A stretch of 64,000 nt of DNA, from positions 21,118,001-21,182,000 of the forward strand of contig CM065388.1 of assembly GCA_033060915.1 (NCBI GenBank), in the 5' to 3' direction. The stretch comes from Euryodendron excelsum (Eukaryota > Streptophyta > Magnoliopsida > Ericales > Pentaphylacaceae). Positions 45,349-55,696 of this stretch are shown piece by piece. The notes below the pieces were generated by a model. It saw nothing but the letters and a program-made list of their open reading frames with translations. It was not told the origin of the DNA and ran no database searches. The position numbers and the translations under genes were made by a program. Each line of letters starts with the position of its first letter. The first letter of the stretch is position 1.

Positions 45349-45695
45349 AGAGTCGACTCCTCAAGAAAAAGAGTCGACTCATTCGAACAGTGGTTGAAAA
45401 TTCTGATGGAACATCAAAGAGTTGACTCCTAGCATAAAAGAGTCGATTCATTCTAACAGAGAGTTGATTGTGCAGTTTTAGACCAAAAGAGTCGACCCTT
45501 GGACCAAAAGAGTCGACTCATTTGGGCAGAACCTTCAAAAATCTACTGAAATACAAAAAGAGTCGACCCCTGCTTAAAAAGAGTCGACTCATTTAAGGTA
45601 ACGACTAGATTTTTTAACGTTATACTCTGCCGTTTTCGTATCAAATGGTCTCCCATCCATCTTCAACGGCTATAAGCAACTCAAGACTATATATT
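45349..45695 (+). promoter_or_regulatory. GAGTCGACTC array plus TATA box in solo LTR G
   Basis: About nine copies of AGAGTCGACTC/AGAGTCGACCC or variants between 45349 and 45590, most preceded by an A-run (AAAAAGAGTCGAC). Followers alternate between CCT/CTT-type and CATT. TATA box CTATATATTC is at 45688-45697, about 100 bases after the array. Confidence 0.6.
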
Positions 45696-45919
45696 CAAGA
45701 TCCCCAACACATATATGATGATGAAGAACAAGAAGAACATGAGAAGAACTCAAGATTAAGTGCTATAAAGTGATATTTCATTTTCTACATCTTATACTCT
45801 GTTTTTATTCATTTGGGGGGTTCTTGAGTGAGCTGAAAATTTATTTATCTACTCTTTGAGAGAGAGTTATTCATTATACAACCTTCATCTATTATTGAGT
45901 TGATTTGTAAACTTGTGAG

Positions 45920-46085
45920 TTTGAGTGTTCTAGAGAAAAACACTTGTGAATTTGAGTGTAGCTTGGGAAAAACACTTGTAAGTTTGAGAGAAGCTTGGAC
46001 AAAATCTCTTATAAAGTTTGAGTGAAGCTTGGACAAAATCACTAGTAAGTTTGAGAGAAGCTTGGACAAAATCTCTTGGGTTTTA
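45920..46085 (+). repeat. Tandem repeats after TATA in solo LTR G
   Basis: Repeating units of the type GTGAAGCTTGGACAAAATC and AAACACTTGTAAGTTTGAG, five to six imperfect copies. The SIRE remnant LTR has a shorter version at about 20300-20385. Confidence 0.7.
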
Positions 46086-46429
46086 AGAGCTTGAGGAAGA
46101 GCTCTTGTAAGAGTGAGCTAGGCACTTGGAGAAAAACTAGTAGCTGTGTAAGGGAAGTTTACATAGTGGAATACCTTCGAGAGGATCCAGGAAGAGAGGA
46201 CGTAGGCAAGGTTTGGCCGAACCTCTATAAATCTGATGTTCTTCATCTCTTTGTTCATATTACTTCCTTGTATTGCATCTTATTATTTGATTGCTTGGTT
46301 ATTAGTTTGATTGCTCACTGCTACATTGCTTAAATTATTTTTAGTTACATTGTTTGATATAAATTTCATAAAACCCAATTCACCCCCCCCTCTTGGGTTG
46401 CCTACTTGAGCCAACACAAATGTCCAAAA

Positions 46430-48540
46430 CTATCCACTTTAGAAAAGAAATTTTAGAAAAAAACTATCATGATGCATGATATGCAAGTGTAAGAAAAGAG
46501 AGTTTAAAAATAGATTTGGAAATAGATTTGAAAAGAACTTGATTTGATTTGAAAAGAGATTTGAAAAGATACAATTTGAAATTGGAAAGTTTTAGAAATT
46601 GAAAATAGAGATTTGAAAATAGAAATTTGGAATTGGAAGTTTGAAATAGATCATGAAATTTGAGATTTGAAAAAGGTTGTGGAATTGAAAATTTAAAAAA
46701 AGTTGTGACCGCACCCATGAGGGTTGCTTACGTATCCTTTTTGAGGAATCAGGTCAGTCGTAGTTTGGACAAGAGTCCGATAGAAGATAGAAGATTTTGA
46801 TTTAAAAAAGGATTTGAATTGAACTTAGAATAGAAGATTGGAAATTAGAATTTGATATTAAGAAGATTGGACGTTGATTTGGAAAGATAGAAATTAGAGG
46901 AAAAATTTGGACTTGTTTTGAAAAGATTAAGGTTTAGGAAACCTAGACTTAGGAAAGAGAGGATTTAGAAAGAACTTAAGATTAAGAAAGACTTGACTCG
47001 AATATTGAACTTGGAAGATTAGGAAAGATTGGATTTAGGAAGGGTTCGAATTAAGGAAGTTTCAAAATAGGAAAGTGTCATTTTAGGAAAGTTTCGTTTT
47101 AGGAAAGTGTCATTTTAGGAAAGTTCCGTTTTAGGAAAGTTTTGGATTAAGAAAGTTTTGAAATTGTAAAGTTTTGAATTTGGAATGTTTTGAAATAGGA
47201 AAGTTTTGAAATTAGAAAGTTTAGAATTTAGAAGGTTTAGAATTTAAGAAAGTTTTGACTTAAGGAAGGTTTCAATTTAAGAAAGTTTTGAGTTTAAAAA
47301 GTTTTGAAAGTTTTGAATTTGGAAAGATTTGAAGTTTAGAAAGTTTAAAATTTAGAAAGATTCGAAGTTTGAGTTTTAAAAATAGTTGAAATTAGGAAAG
47401 GTTTGAGTTTTGGAAAATTTGGATTTGAAAAAGGTGGGATTAGGAAAGGGTTAAATTAGGAAAGATTTGGAAGCTTAAAGTTTAAGGAAAGATTTGAAAG
47501 TTTAAATGTAGGAAACTTAAGATTTAGGAAGACATGAGATTAGGAAGGAGTGAATTAGGAAAGGTTTAGACTAGGAAGGATTGAGATTCCTATTTCCTAA
47601 AACAAAGGATTGAATTTTGTTTCTAAAAAGAGATGATTTGATTTTGTTTTCAAAAACGGAGGATTGTATCTAGTTTCCTAAACAGAAAAATTGGATTTGG
47701 CATGGATTTGGAAAGGGAAGTTTTGGAAACCTTAGATTTGGAAGTCTATGATTTAAAGTAGGGAATAGGTTTTGGAAACTTATAAATTTGATGTAAAAAA
47801 AGGGAGATTTTGAAAACCTAGGTTTTCAGGCAAGATTGAAAATCATGTTTTTGGAAGGAAAATTAGGGTTTCCTAATTGCGGGTTCTAAGGCTTGCTTGG
47901 GCTCTAAGGTAAAGAGTTTTTGGAAAGTGAATTTTCAGAAAGGGAGATTTTTTGGAAGGAGATCCTAGCAAGGAGGTTTTAGAAAGCAAATTTTGAAAAG
48001 AGGAGTTTTTGGAAAGGGAATTTCTAGAAAAAGAGTTTTTAGAGATGGATTTTTGGAAAGAAACTTAGGGAGTACTTTTTGGAGAGGAGTCTAAAAAGAA
48101 ATTTTGGAAAATAGATTTTGAAGGGAAGTTTTAGAAAACAACTTTGGAAAGGAATTTTAAAAAGGAGATTGAAGAGAGTTTTCAAAAAGTGTATTGGAAA
48201 AAAGGTTTTTAGAAAGAGAGATTTAAAAAGAGAGTTTTTAGAAAGTATATAAAATATCCCACTTTCCTCAAGCGATTCTAACTATAAGAAGGCTAGAACC
48301 ACTTTAAGATAGTGGTTTTGAAAACAACAATAATTTGAAAATATGGACCATATTGGTTACTTTATCTATAACACTTTCCTAAAGCAACTCTAACCATGAA
48401 AAGGCTAGAATCACCCTAGGATTGTGATTTTGAAAACAAATTTTGAAAAAGAAGATTTTGATACAAATTTGAAAATAATTTGAATGCAAGCTTTTTGAAA
48501 ACAAGTTTAAAAAAATAATTTTTAGAAGAATGCAAGATCA
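46430..48540 (+). repeat. Purine-rich low-complexity block with 17-bp repeats
   Basis: About 2.1 kb with very little C on the plus strand, made of degenerate units such as TTAGGAAAGTTTTGAA. At 47068-47145 the unit is a clean 17-mer, TAGGAAAGTGTCATTTT alternating with TAGGAAAGTTTCGTTTT. It is part of LTR F, downstream of its TATA box. Confidence 0.8.
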
Positions 48541-48652
48541 TGATATGCATAATGCAAGTTAGACTAAAAGAAAGCCCCTGACACGGTGACCTTCCAATAA
48601 CCTAATCCTACACATGGACCGGGAAATCCCTTGTTTCACGCATGCAAAGAAA

Positions 48653-48673
48653 GGGGGGGGGGGGGGGGGGGGG
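48653..48673 (+). repeat. Poly-G run of 21
   Basis: Uninterrupted G from 48653 to 48673 in LTR F, followed by a GA-rich stretch. On the transcribed (minus) strand it would be poly-C. Confidence 0.85.
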
Positions 48674-49060
48674 AAGAAGATGGGGGATTAAAATAGAAGA
48701 AAACTCAAGTGGGTTCGCAAAGAGAAGAGAGAGGGGGCAGTGCTTAAACGTAAAAAGAAAGCCTACCTTGTGTCTTTTTATTTTGCTTTGCTTTGCACGC
48801 TTTGTTTTTCTTGCTTTGCTTCAGTCTTCGTCTTGATCTTCAAGAGCTTCAGTTTGCAGCATTTCAAGTCTTCAATGGAGGCTAGTGTATGAATGTATAG
48901 GAGTGTATGTGAGTGTATAGGAGGCTAGAGTTTGTGTATGGAGGCTAGAGTTTGGAAAACCTAAAGAAGACTAGGGTTCAGGGAGGCTATGAACTCTGTA
49001 TATCGAATAGTAGGGTTTTCAGACTGAGTTTGCGGACTCTTTTCACACTGGAGGAGGCTC

Positions 49061-49142
49061 TGTATTTATAGAGAGAGGAATGCACCAGCATCTGTTGCAG
49101 TGGCGCTAGGCCAAAAAACCTTCTAGTGGCGCCAGCCACTTA
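49061..49142 (-). promoter_or_regulatory. GTGGCGCC-type dyads plus TATA box in LTR F
   Basis: On the minus strand AGTGGCTGGCGCCACTAG (about 49121-49138) and CCTAGCGCCACTGCAAC (about 49098-49114) are followed by CTCTATAAATACAG (about 49060-49073). GGCGCC is a palindrome and the two sites share GCGCCACT. Related motifs occur in the copia A leader near 3531-3584. Confidence 0.5.
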
Positions 49143-49919
49143 GGAAAGTATTAAGGTCGGCAAGTAACGTATCTTCAGAAGATTTGGGCTCCTGTACTAG
49201 TGACTACCATGCAATTTTTAGCATGGTTTCACTAGAAGTGAATCCGGAAGGTCCGGGAAGGATTTAAGGAACCAGGAATGGCTCGAAAGGCCGGAAAGGG
49301 AAAGCACTTAGAATAGTGTCCCGGAGGTAGTAGACTTGAAAAAGGATGTCAGGGTTTATTAGAAGGGTCGACCGGGCCAGTAGGGACAAAACGGTTAACC
49401 CGGTCGGAAAGCTACTGGGACGAACTCAGAATGTCCTGGAAGAAGACTCAAAATTTGGAGACATTATTTAGAATGTTCCCACAGATTACCGGTTTGACAC
49501 CCAGAGCCGGTGTGGTCGGAAAAGGCGACTGGCCTACCAGGAGCAAAACGATCATTTTGCGCTGGGTTTGCCGGAATTGACTCGGAATGATTTGAAAAAA
49601 TAATGAAAGGTCGAGAATACTATAAGAGGCATTATTGAGAGGTTACCAGTTTGATACCTAGAGCCGGAATGGTTCCGGGGCACTCAGATGCCTAGGGGCA
49701 AAATGATCATCTTGACCGAAAAGTCTCGGAATTGGCCCGAAACAAACTAGAAGGCACCAAATCATGCCAGATTGCTTTTAAGACAATCTTGGAAGGGTGG
49801 AATTATCGTTTTGAGGACTTAGGTACTTTCTCAAGAAACGTGTCAAAAAATGGCCTTAGGGGCAGTTTGGTCATTTTTCACCAAAATGGGCTAGCAGGCA
49901 CCGGTGTTGACCTAGGTTT

Positions 49920-50070
49920 TGAGTGTTTCTGCCACTCTGACAGCAGTCCCGTGATACAGGGATTTGTTGACAATTCCTTATATCAACCTGTTTGCGAGTA
50001 TTTCTGCTACTCTGACGGTTGCGATGTTTGCGAGTACTTCCGCTACTCTGACGGTTCGCGATCATTCCAG
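49920..50070 (+). repeat. Three-copy repeat of about 35 bp in LTR F
   Basis: Units with GAGTGTTTCTGCCACTCTGAC, GAGTATTTCTGCTACTCTGAC and GAGTACTTCCGCTACTCTGAC cores at about 49921, 49993 and 50031; the last two are separated by a TTGCGATGTTTGC linker. Confidence 0.75.
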
Positions 50071-50590
50071 GGACTACCTAATCTCTGGAAGCTGCTAGGT
50101 GGACTTAGTACCTGAGGAATTAATTTTCTCGGAAGGCGTACCGAAATGGACATTTTTCCATTGGTGAGATAGCAGGCACCAAAGGTGGACCGCTCTACCA
50201 TCTTAAGAACTTGGGGTCTCGTCCCGGTCGACGGGTTTGAAGGAATTTACCGTTCCGAAGAAACTTTCTTCAGAAAACGTGCCAAATAGAAGGGACTTAC
50301 TGCCTCGAGGACTCAACTTTCTCGAGTTTGCCGAAGTGGATTTGGAATTGAAATTCGAATTGGAAAGGGGACTTACCGTCTTCGAAAAGACGTGCCTGTT
50401 GGAATTGGACCGATCAATGCCCCCAAGGGTATTTTGGTCATTTTGCCTCTATTTTGGCCCGGTGGGCCCGCGAAGCGATAGATTGACGGGATTAGACTTG
50501 GAAAGCTGGAATGTATCCATATTGACTTGAATACAAGTCTGGACGGACTGGAGACTGCCGAGCGAGCAAAAATGGGGTGCTTACACATAC

Positions 50591-51710
50591 CTCATTCCTT
50601 TCAAATTGGTTCAATTCCTCTTGCATAGCATTAATCCAAAACTCATCATTTTCAGCATCATTAAAATATTTAGGTTCTATTTATGATAAACATGTAAGAT
50701 GATTATATATATTTCTAAGAGAGGATCAAGTTCTTCCTCCTTGTGAAGGATCACCTAGGATTTGTTCCGTAGGATGGTTATGTACAAACTTTCATTCCTT
50801 AGGTAAACCTTCATTGATCTCTTGTTGGCTTGTAAAGGCTTCTTGTGCTTCTCTCTCCTTTTGAGGTTCTTCATTTAAGCTTGGTTGAATATCTAACTTT
50901 TCCATGTTTTGTTCTATCTCATTTACATCAACACTTACAACATTCTTTGAAAAAGAGTTATATTTATCAAAGTGACATGGACTGATTCTTCAACTACTAG
51001 AGTCATCTTATTAAAGACTCTATAAGCCTTGCTATGTGTTGAATATCGAAGAAATACACCCTCGTCAGATTTAGTATCAAACTTGCCAAGATTGTCTTTA
51101 TTGTTATTCAATATAAAGTATTTGTATCCAAAGACTCTAAAGTATGAGACATTTGGTTTGTTATCTTTCCAAAGTCCATAAGGGATTTTGTTCAAAAATT
51201 TTCTAAATAAAATTCGATTTAAAACATAACAAGCTGTGTTAACAGCTTCAGCTCAAAAGCTTTTTGGCAAACCATTTTCACAAAACATGGTTCTATCCAT
51301 TTCTTCCAAAACTCTATTTTTGCTCTCAACAACTTCATTTTGTTGAGGTGTTCTAGGGGCTAAAAAATTGTGATTAAAACCATTTTCATTGCAAAACATT
51401 TCAAAGAGTTTGCAATTGAATTCCCTTCTATGATCAGTTCTTATAAAAGTGATTGAAAAGCATTTTTCATTTTGAACCTTTCTACAAAATTTTGTGAAGA
51501 AAACAATTGTCTCATCATTGTAAGCTAGGAAGAATGTCTATGTAAATCTAGAATAGTCATCAATGATAACAAGTGCATATTGTTTCCCACCAAGACTTAA
51601 AGTCCTAGTTGGTCCAAATAAGTTTATATGCAATAGTTGTAGTGGCTTAGAGGTAGTGAGCATATTTATAGATTTGAAGAGATTCAAGTTTGCTTACCTA
51701 ATTAACAAGC
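50591..51710 (-). pseudogene. Element E integrase and linker
   Basis: Minus strand: KSINMLTTSKPLQLLHINLF (first catalytic position changed from HxDL to HIN), then an IDDYSRFT segment followed by a stop, IRTDHRREFN (second Asp), APRTPQQNEVVESKNR (Glu in the E-x2-N-R context). The C-terminal frame 50935-51195 includes MNKIPYGLWKDNKPNVSYFR and an SDEGVFLRYSTHSKAYRVFN segment. Several stops. It is interrupted downstream by F at 50590. Confidence 0.8.
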
Positions 51711-52262
51711 ATCACAAACTCTATCTTTGTTAAATTTTATCTTTGGAAATGCTTTGACCAAATTATTTGTAGAAACCTTTGAAAGTATACTCATACTAAT
51801 GTGACCAAGGCTTCTATGCCACAACCAACTTTCATCACTATTTATAATGGCAAGGCATTCAACTTTGCAAGAAAATAGATCATTAAGATCGAAAATATAT
51901 ATGTTGTGTCTATGCCCAGTGAGAATAGCCTTGTTAGTATTGATGTCAATTACATCACATTTAGAGGATTCAAGTACAACCTTACATTCTTTGTCACAAA
52001 GTTGACTAATGCTCAAAAGATTGTGTTTGAGCCCTTTAACAAGCAATATGTTTTTGATAGAAGTAGATGAATTCTTACCAACACTACCTATACCGATGAT
52101 CTTTCCTTTACTATTGTCATCAAATGTGACAAGACCTCCATCTTTTGATGAAAGAGATATAAATTGTGTTTTATCTCCTGTCATATGCCTTGAGTATTCA
52201 CTATCCAAATACCAATGGTCTTTCTTGGATTTTGCTTGAAGGCACACCTACAAAAGAAATTT
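51702..52262 (-). pseudogene. Element E protease and pre-integrase domain
   Basis: Open frame of 181 codons: DHWYLDSEYSRHMTGDKTQF is the protease active-site region, where DSG has become DSE. LTFDDNSKGKIIGIG-type flap region, LVKGLKHNLLSISQLCD, then SWLWHRSLGHISMSILSKVS (GAG-pre-integrase) and a CDAC zinc-binding end followed by a stop. Loss of the active-site Gly makes the protease inactive despite the open frame. Confidence 0.8.
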
Positions 52263-53880
52263 ATTTGATCTTAGGTACCAAAATCATCTTGGATTCTTAG
52301 GTGTTAGTCCTCAATGGTCTTTTAAGGACCCATACATTGCTAGGAACAATAGATTTTTGTAAAGCAATGCATCTACTAGCAATATATCCTAGTTTGTGAC
52401 AATAAAAGCATAAAATATTTAGTTTTCCAATTGAAGTACAAATCTGCTTTTCGAAAATTTCTTTCTTTTAAAAGAATCAAAGCCAAGACCAGCTTTGTCT
52501 AGTGAGCATTTTTGTTTTTTCAAGATTGCATTCAATTTTTCTTTTCCATTAACATATTTAAAAAGAGTTGTTTCTAAACTTTTAACTTTATCAAGCAAAA
52601 TTTGGATTTCCTTTAAAAAATCTTTTGGAAAAGAATTTTTTTTAATCTTATCATTCAAATCATAAACTTCATTTTTCAAAACTTCATTTTCTTTTTGTAA
52701 ATCTTCATTTTCCTTAGTAAGAATAGAGACCATCTTTTTAAAAAGTCCATTTTTTATTTCCATTTTTCTGAATTCACAAAGTAAATTATCAAATGCGTCT
52801 TATAATTCATTGAAAGTAAATTGGGAGAAGTCTGATACCTCATTGTCTTCCTCATGTGCCATGAGACAGAGGTTAACCATCTCTTGAGATTCGGCTTCTT
52901 CTTCGGAGCTTGATTCTTCATCATTACTCCATGTCATAGCTGACATAGCCCTCTTCCCTTAATATTTCTTTCCTTTCTTTTTGAGCAGTGGGCATTCAGC
53001 CGTTATACGTCCAGGCTTCTAGCATTCATAGTATATAATAGTGGATTCTTTACTAGAATCTCCTTTGGTTTCATGCTTCTTTCCACCTTTTCATTTTTTC
53101 TTCATGAATCTTCTAAATTTTCAAGTGATGAGAGCAATTTTATCCTTATTCTCCTCGTTCGCTGATTCATCATCTTGACTAGTGGATTTGAATGCAATTG
53201 ACATTTTCTTCTTTTCTTCATCCTCTTGGGCATATTGCTTTTGAGTGAGCTCATAAGTCATGAGAGAGCCCAAGAGTTCTTCAAGAGGTAATGTGTTGAG
53301 GTCCTTTGCTTCTTGAATTGCCGTGAACTTAGTTTCCCAAGCCTTTGGCAGTGATCTTAGAATCTTCCTCACCTACTCATTGTTAAGATACACCTTTCCA
53401 AGAGATTTCAAACCATTAATAATTTCAGTGAATCTTGTAAACATTTCGGTGATAGACTCATCAAGTTTCATTTTAAACAATTAATAACTATGTACCAAAA
53501 TATTGATTTTAGATTCTTTAACTTTCATGTGTTACCTCTAGCCTATCACATATTTCTTTAGCTGATTCACAAGTAGAAATGCGATTGAATTCATTGGGAT
53601 CAAGTGCACAATATAGAATATTCATGGCTTTGGCATTAGATTGTAGTATTTTCAGATCATCCTCATTACATTCGGATTCGAGTTTAAGGACATTACTTTT
53701 TTCTACTCTTGTTGTAGGAGTTTTTGGACCATTTACTATAAATCTCCATAATTCATAATCTACTGATTGAATATAGATTCTCATTCTATTCTTTCAAAAG
53801 TTGTAATTGGTGCTATTAAACATAGGTGGTCTAATTGTGGGTTGACCCTCACCAAGAGAGCTTCCAAAATTGATTGCCAT
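52263..53880 (-). pseudogene. Element E gag and nucleocapsid
   Basis: ATG at 53880 (MAINFGSSLGEGQP), 43 bases after the primer site. Capsid core: IQSVDYELWRFIVNG, NILYCALDPNEFNRI, ICDRLEVTHE, then breaks, then LRSLPKAWETKFTAIQEAKD (53360). The zinc knuckle at about 53008-53050 is destroyed (first Cys is Tyr, a stop within, His is Arg). A long coiled-coil segment, 52419-52763, follows (KENEDLQKENEVLKNEVYDL), as usual in SIRE-type gag. Stops in at least five places. Confidence 0.85.
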
Positions 53881-53922
53881 GAATCTATTCCTAGAATGTT
53901 AAGCCTAAAACAGGAATACAAA

Positions 53923-53933
53923 CTCTGATACCA
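53923..53933 (-). other. Primer-binding site of element E
   Basis: On the minus strand TGGTATCAGAG, two bases after the LTR end; identical to the standard initiator-tRNA-Met site of plant copia elements. Confidence 0.88.
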
Positions 53934-53935
53934 AT

Positions 53936-55691
53936 TGTTGGCCCAAATGGCAACCCAAGAGGGGGGTAAATTGGGTTTTTTTAAAAATTAATAACAATTA
54001 AGATTAATTAAAAATTAATCTAATCAATAGAACAGTGATCAAGATATATAAAATGCAATGTAATCAAAAGGGAAATAAAAAACACAAAGAATTACCGAGG
54101 TTCAACCACAATTCGTAGTCTACATCCTCACCCCAAAATTCCCTTGAAGTCTTTTTTCACTATGCAATTTCCAATTACAAACTAGGTGCTGATTTACCAA
54201 GTGTTCAGCTCACTTTTACATAAGAATTTCTTCACAAGTTCTTCTAGCTACCAAGTGGTTTTGTCCAAAATTCACTTTCACTGACAAGAGTTTTTTCTTT
54301 ACAAGAGAACTCTCAAACTTTCACTTACAAGTGTATAAATGTTATACAAATGAAATACAAACTCTCTATCAAGAGTGGATAGAAAAATAAAAGCTCACTT
54401 AATGCCAAAATGAACACAAAAGGAATGTTCAGATTTTCTCCGATTGATCAGTCAATGGTCATTGTTTTTCTTGTATCTCTTATGTATAAATGCAGTTAGA
54501 AGTTTGTATATAAACCCCTGTACTGATTTTGTCCGTTGGTGGTTGTTGGGGCTCATTTAACGCAAGTCCAGTCCGTTATAACGTTAGAAAAACTAGCCGC
54601 TATTTCTCAGGTGTTGACACTTGATTTTCATGTGTCGACGCATCCAGTCTGCATTACCTAGATGTTGTCCACTGTCTTCATATGTTGACACATCATTTTT
54701 GTGTATCGACACTTGATCATGCTGTCTTCAAACTTTGGCCTCTGTCCTTATGTGTCGACTCTTCATTTTCATATGTTGACACATTACCCAGAAATCTTCA
54801 TTTATCCTTCCATTAATCAAGTTCAACTTTAACCATACTATAAGATCTTCAAAGAGTCTTCTCTTTGGGGTATTAAAATAGATTGAGATCTTCAATTCAT
54901 CAAAGTTGTCTTCCATTCAATTCGGATTGAATTTCCTTGATGATAGTCATATATTCTTTGTTGCCAAGCTGCCCGAGCTCACTTCCATTAATGTCGAACT
55001 CCTCTTTTTCATTGCCGAGCTCTCTCTTTCTACTGTGAATGACTTCTTTATCTATGTAGAGCTTCATGATGCCTCATTGTCGATCTCTTCTATTTGCTAC
55101 TAATCATTCTTTCTTCTTTAGCATCACTTCAATGAGTCTTTTATAAGCTCGATAAAGTCTACTCTTAAACATCTTCAATTTCTTTGAACACATATCATCT
55201 TCATTTGCTCTTCACACCCCAAATGAAATCTTTACTTAGATTCTTTATAGAGATTTTGCAATTATGATGAATTCTCTTTTCAAACACCTTCAATCTCTTC
55301 GAATTCAAATCAACTTCATTGAATCTATGCACACTTGATGAAATTTTTTTCTAAACACCTTCAATCTCTTCAAGATCAAGTCATCTTTAATTAGTCTTTT
55401 CACACTTGATGAAATCTTCTTTTTAATACCTTCAATCTCTTCGAATGCAAATTATTTGCTTGAAGTTGGAATATGTGTCATTGCTTTGTTTTAGTGCATT
55501 GCATGACTCTTAGAGTGTATTACTTGACTTGACTTGTTGTGCATCCACTTTAATGCGTATTAGACGTTAAGTCAAACTTTAAGTTTAAATTATAATCTTT
55601 ATTAATCTGTACACTAAGTAAACATATTAATAAAATAACACAAGGTTTAGTTATCATCAAAATCAACATGGAGATCAACCTTGAATCAACA
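53936..55691 (-). repeat. 5' LTR of element E
   Basis: 1,756 bases, starts (minus strand) TGTTGATTCAAGGTTGATCT and ends GGGCCAACA. Moderately diverged from the 3' LTR, by many transitions and a few indels. GTCGAC-type array at 54615-54785 and TATA at 54506-54513 on the minus strand. Confidence 0.92.
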
Positions 55692-55696
55692 CCAGC

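Larger units (their letters stand above)
44365..46421 (+). mobile_element. SIRE-like solo LTR G with CAAAT target duplication
   Basis: 2,047 bases, 44370-46416, TGTTGACTCAAGGTTGATCC ... GAGCCAACA, flanked by CAAAT at 44365-44369 and 46417-46421. Ends are close to those of E LTRs; orientation is opposite. A single LTR with duplication means that the element was lost by LTR-LTR recombination. It carries a GAGTCGACTC array and a TATA box, followed by tandem AAACACTTG...GAGCTTGG units (45930-46080). Confidence 0.92.
43899..50590 (-). mobile_element. Ogre/Tat-like Ty3/gypsy solo LTR F with CATAC target duplication
   Basis: Element 43904-50585; CATAC duplicated at 43899-43903 and 50586-50590, inside the linker/RT join of E. 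On the minus strand it starts TGTAAGCACCCCATTTTTG and ends ...GAGCGCGACA, with GGTGGCGACTCC near its end, as seen around LTR ends of Ogre/Tat elements. Without the nested solo LTR G it is about 4.6 kb, a size known for Ogre LTRs. No pol frames. A TATA box on the minus strand at about 49061-49072 supports the orientation. A large non-coding derivative rather than a solo LTR is not excluded. Confidence 0.75.
38077..55696 (-). mobile_element. SIRE/Maximus-type Ty1/copia element E with CCAGC target duplication
   Basis: The element is 38082-55691; the duplicated target CCAGC is at 38077-38081 and 55692-55696. Read on the minus strand: 5' LTR 53936-55691, primer site, gag, protease, integrase, then a nested insertion F (43904-50585), RT, RNase H, env-like ORF, polypurine tract and 3' LTR 38082-39852. 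Copia gene order plus a third ORF after pol defines the SIRE lineage. LTRs are about 1.76 kb. Gag and integrase are broken, but RT/RNase H and the env-like ORF are largely open. Confidence 0.93.

Noticed and set aside
46467..46718. Repeats that could be read as a CRISPR-like or satellite array
   Set aside because: Units are degenerate purine-rich slippage repeats without conserved repeat-spacer alternation, and the setting is a plant retrotransposon.
50237..50530. 97-codon open frame in Ogre-like LTR
   Set aside because: It lies inside a region bounded by LTR ends and target duplication, in the orientation opposite to the LTR, with no protein resemblance.
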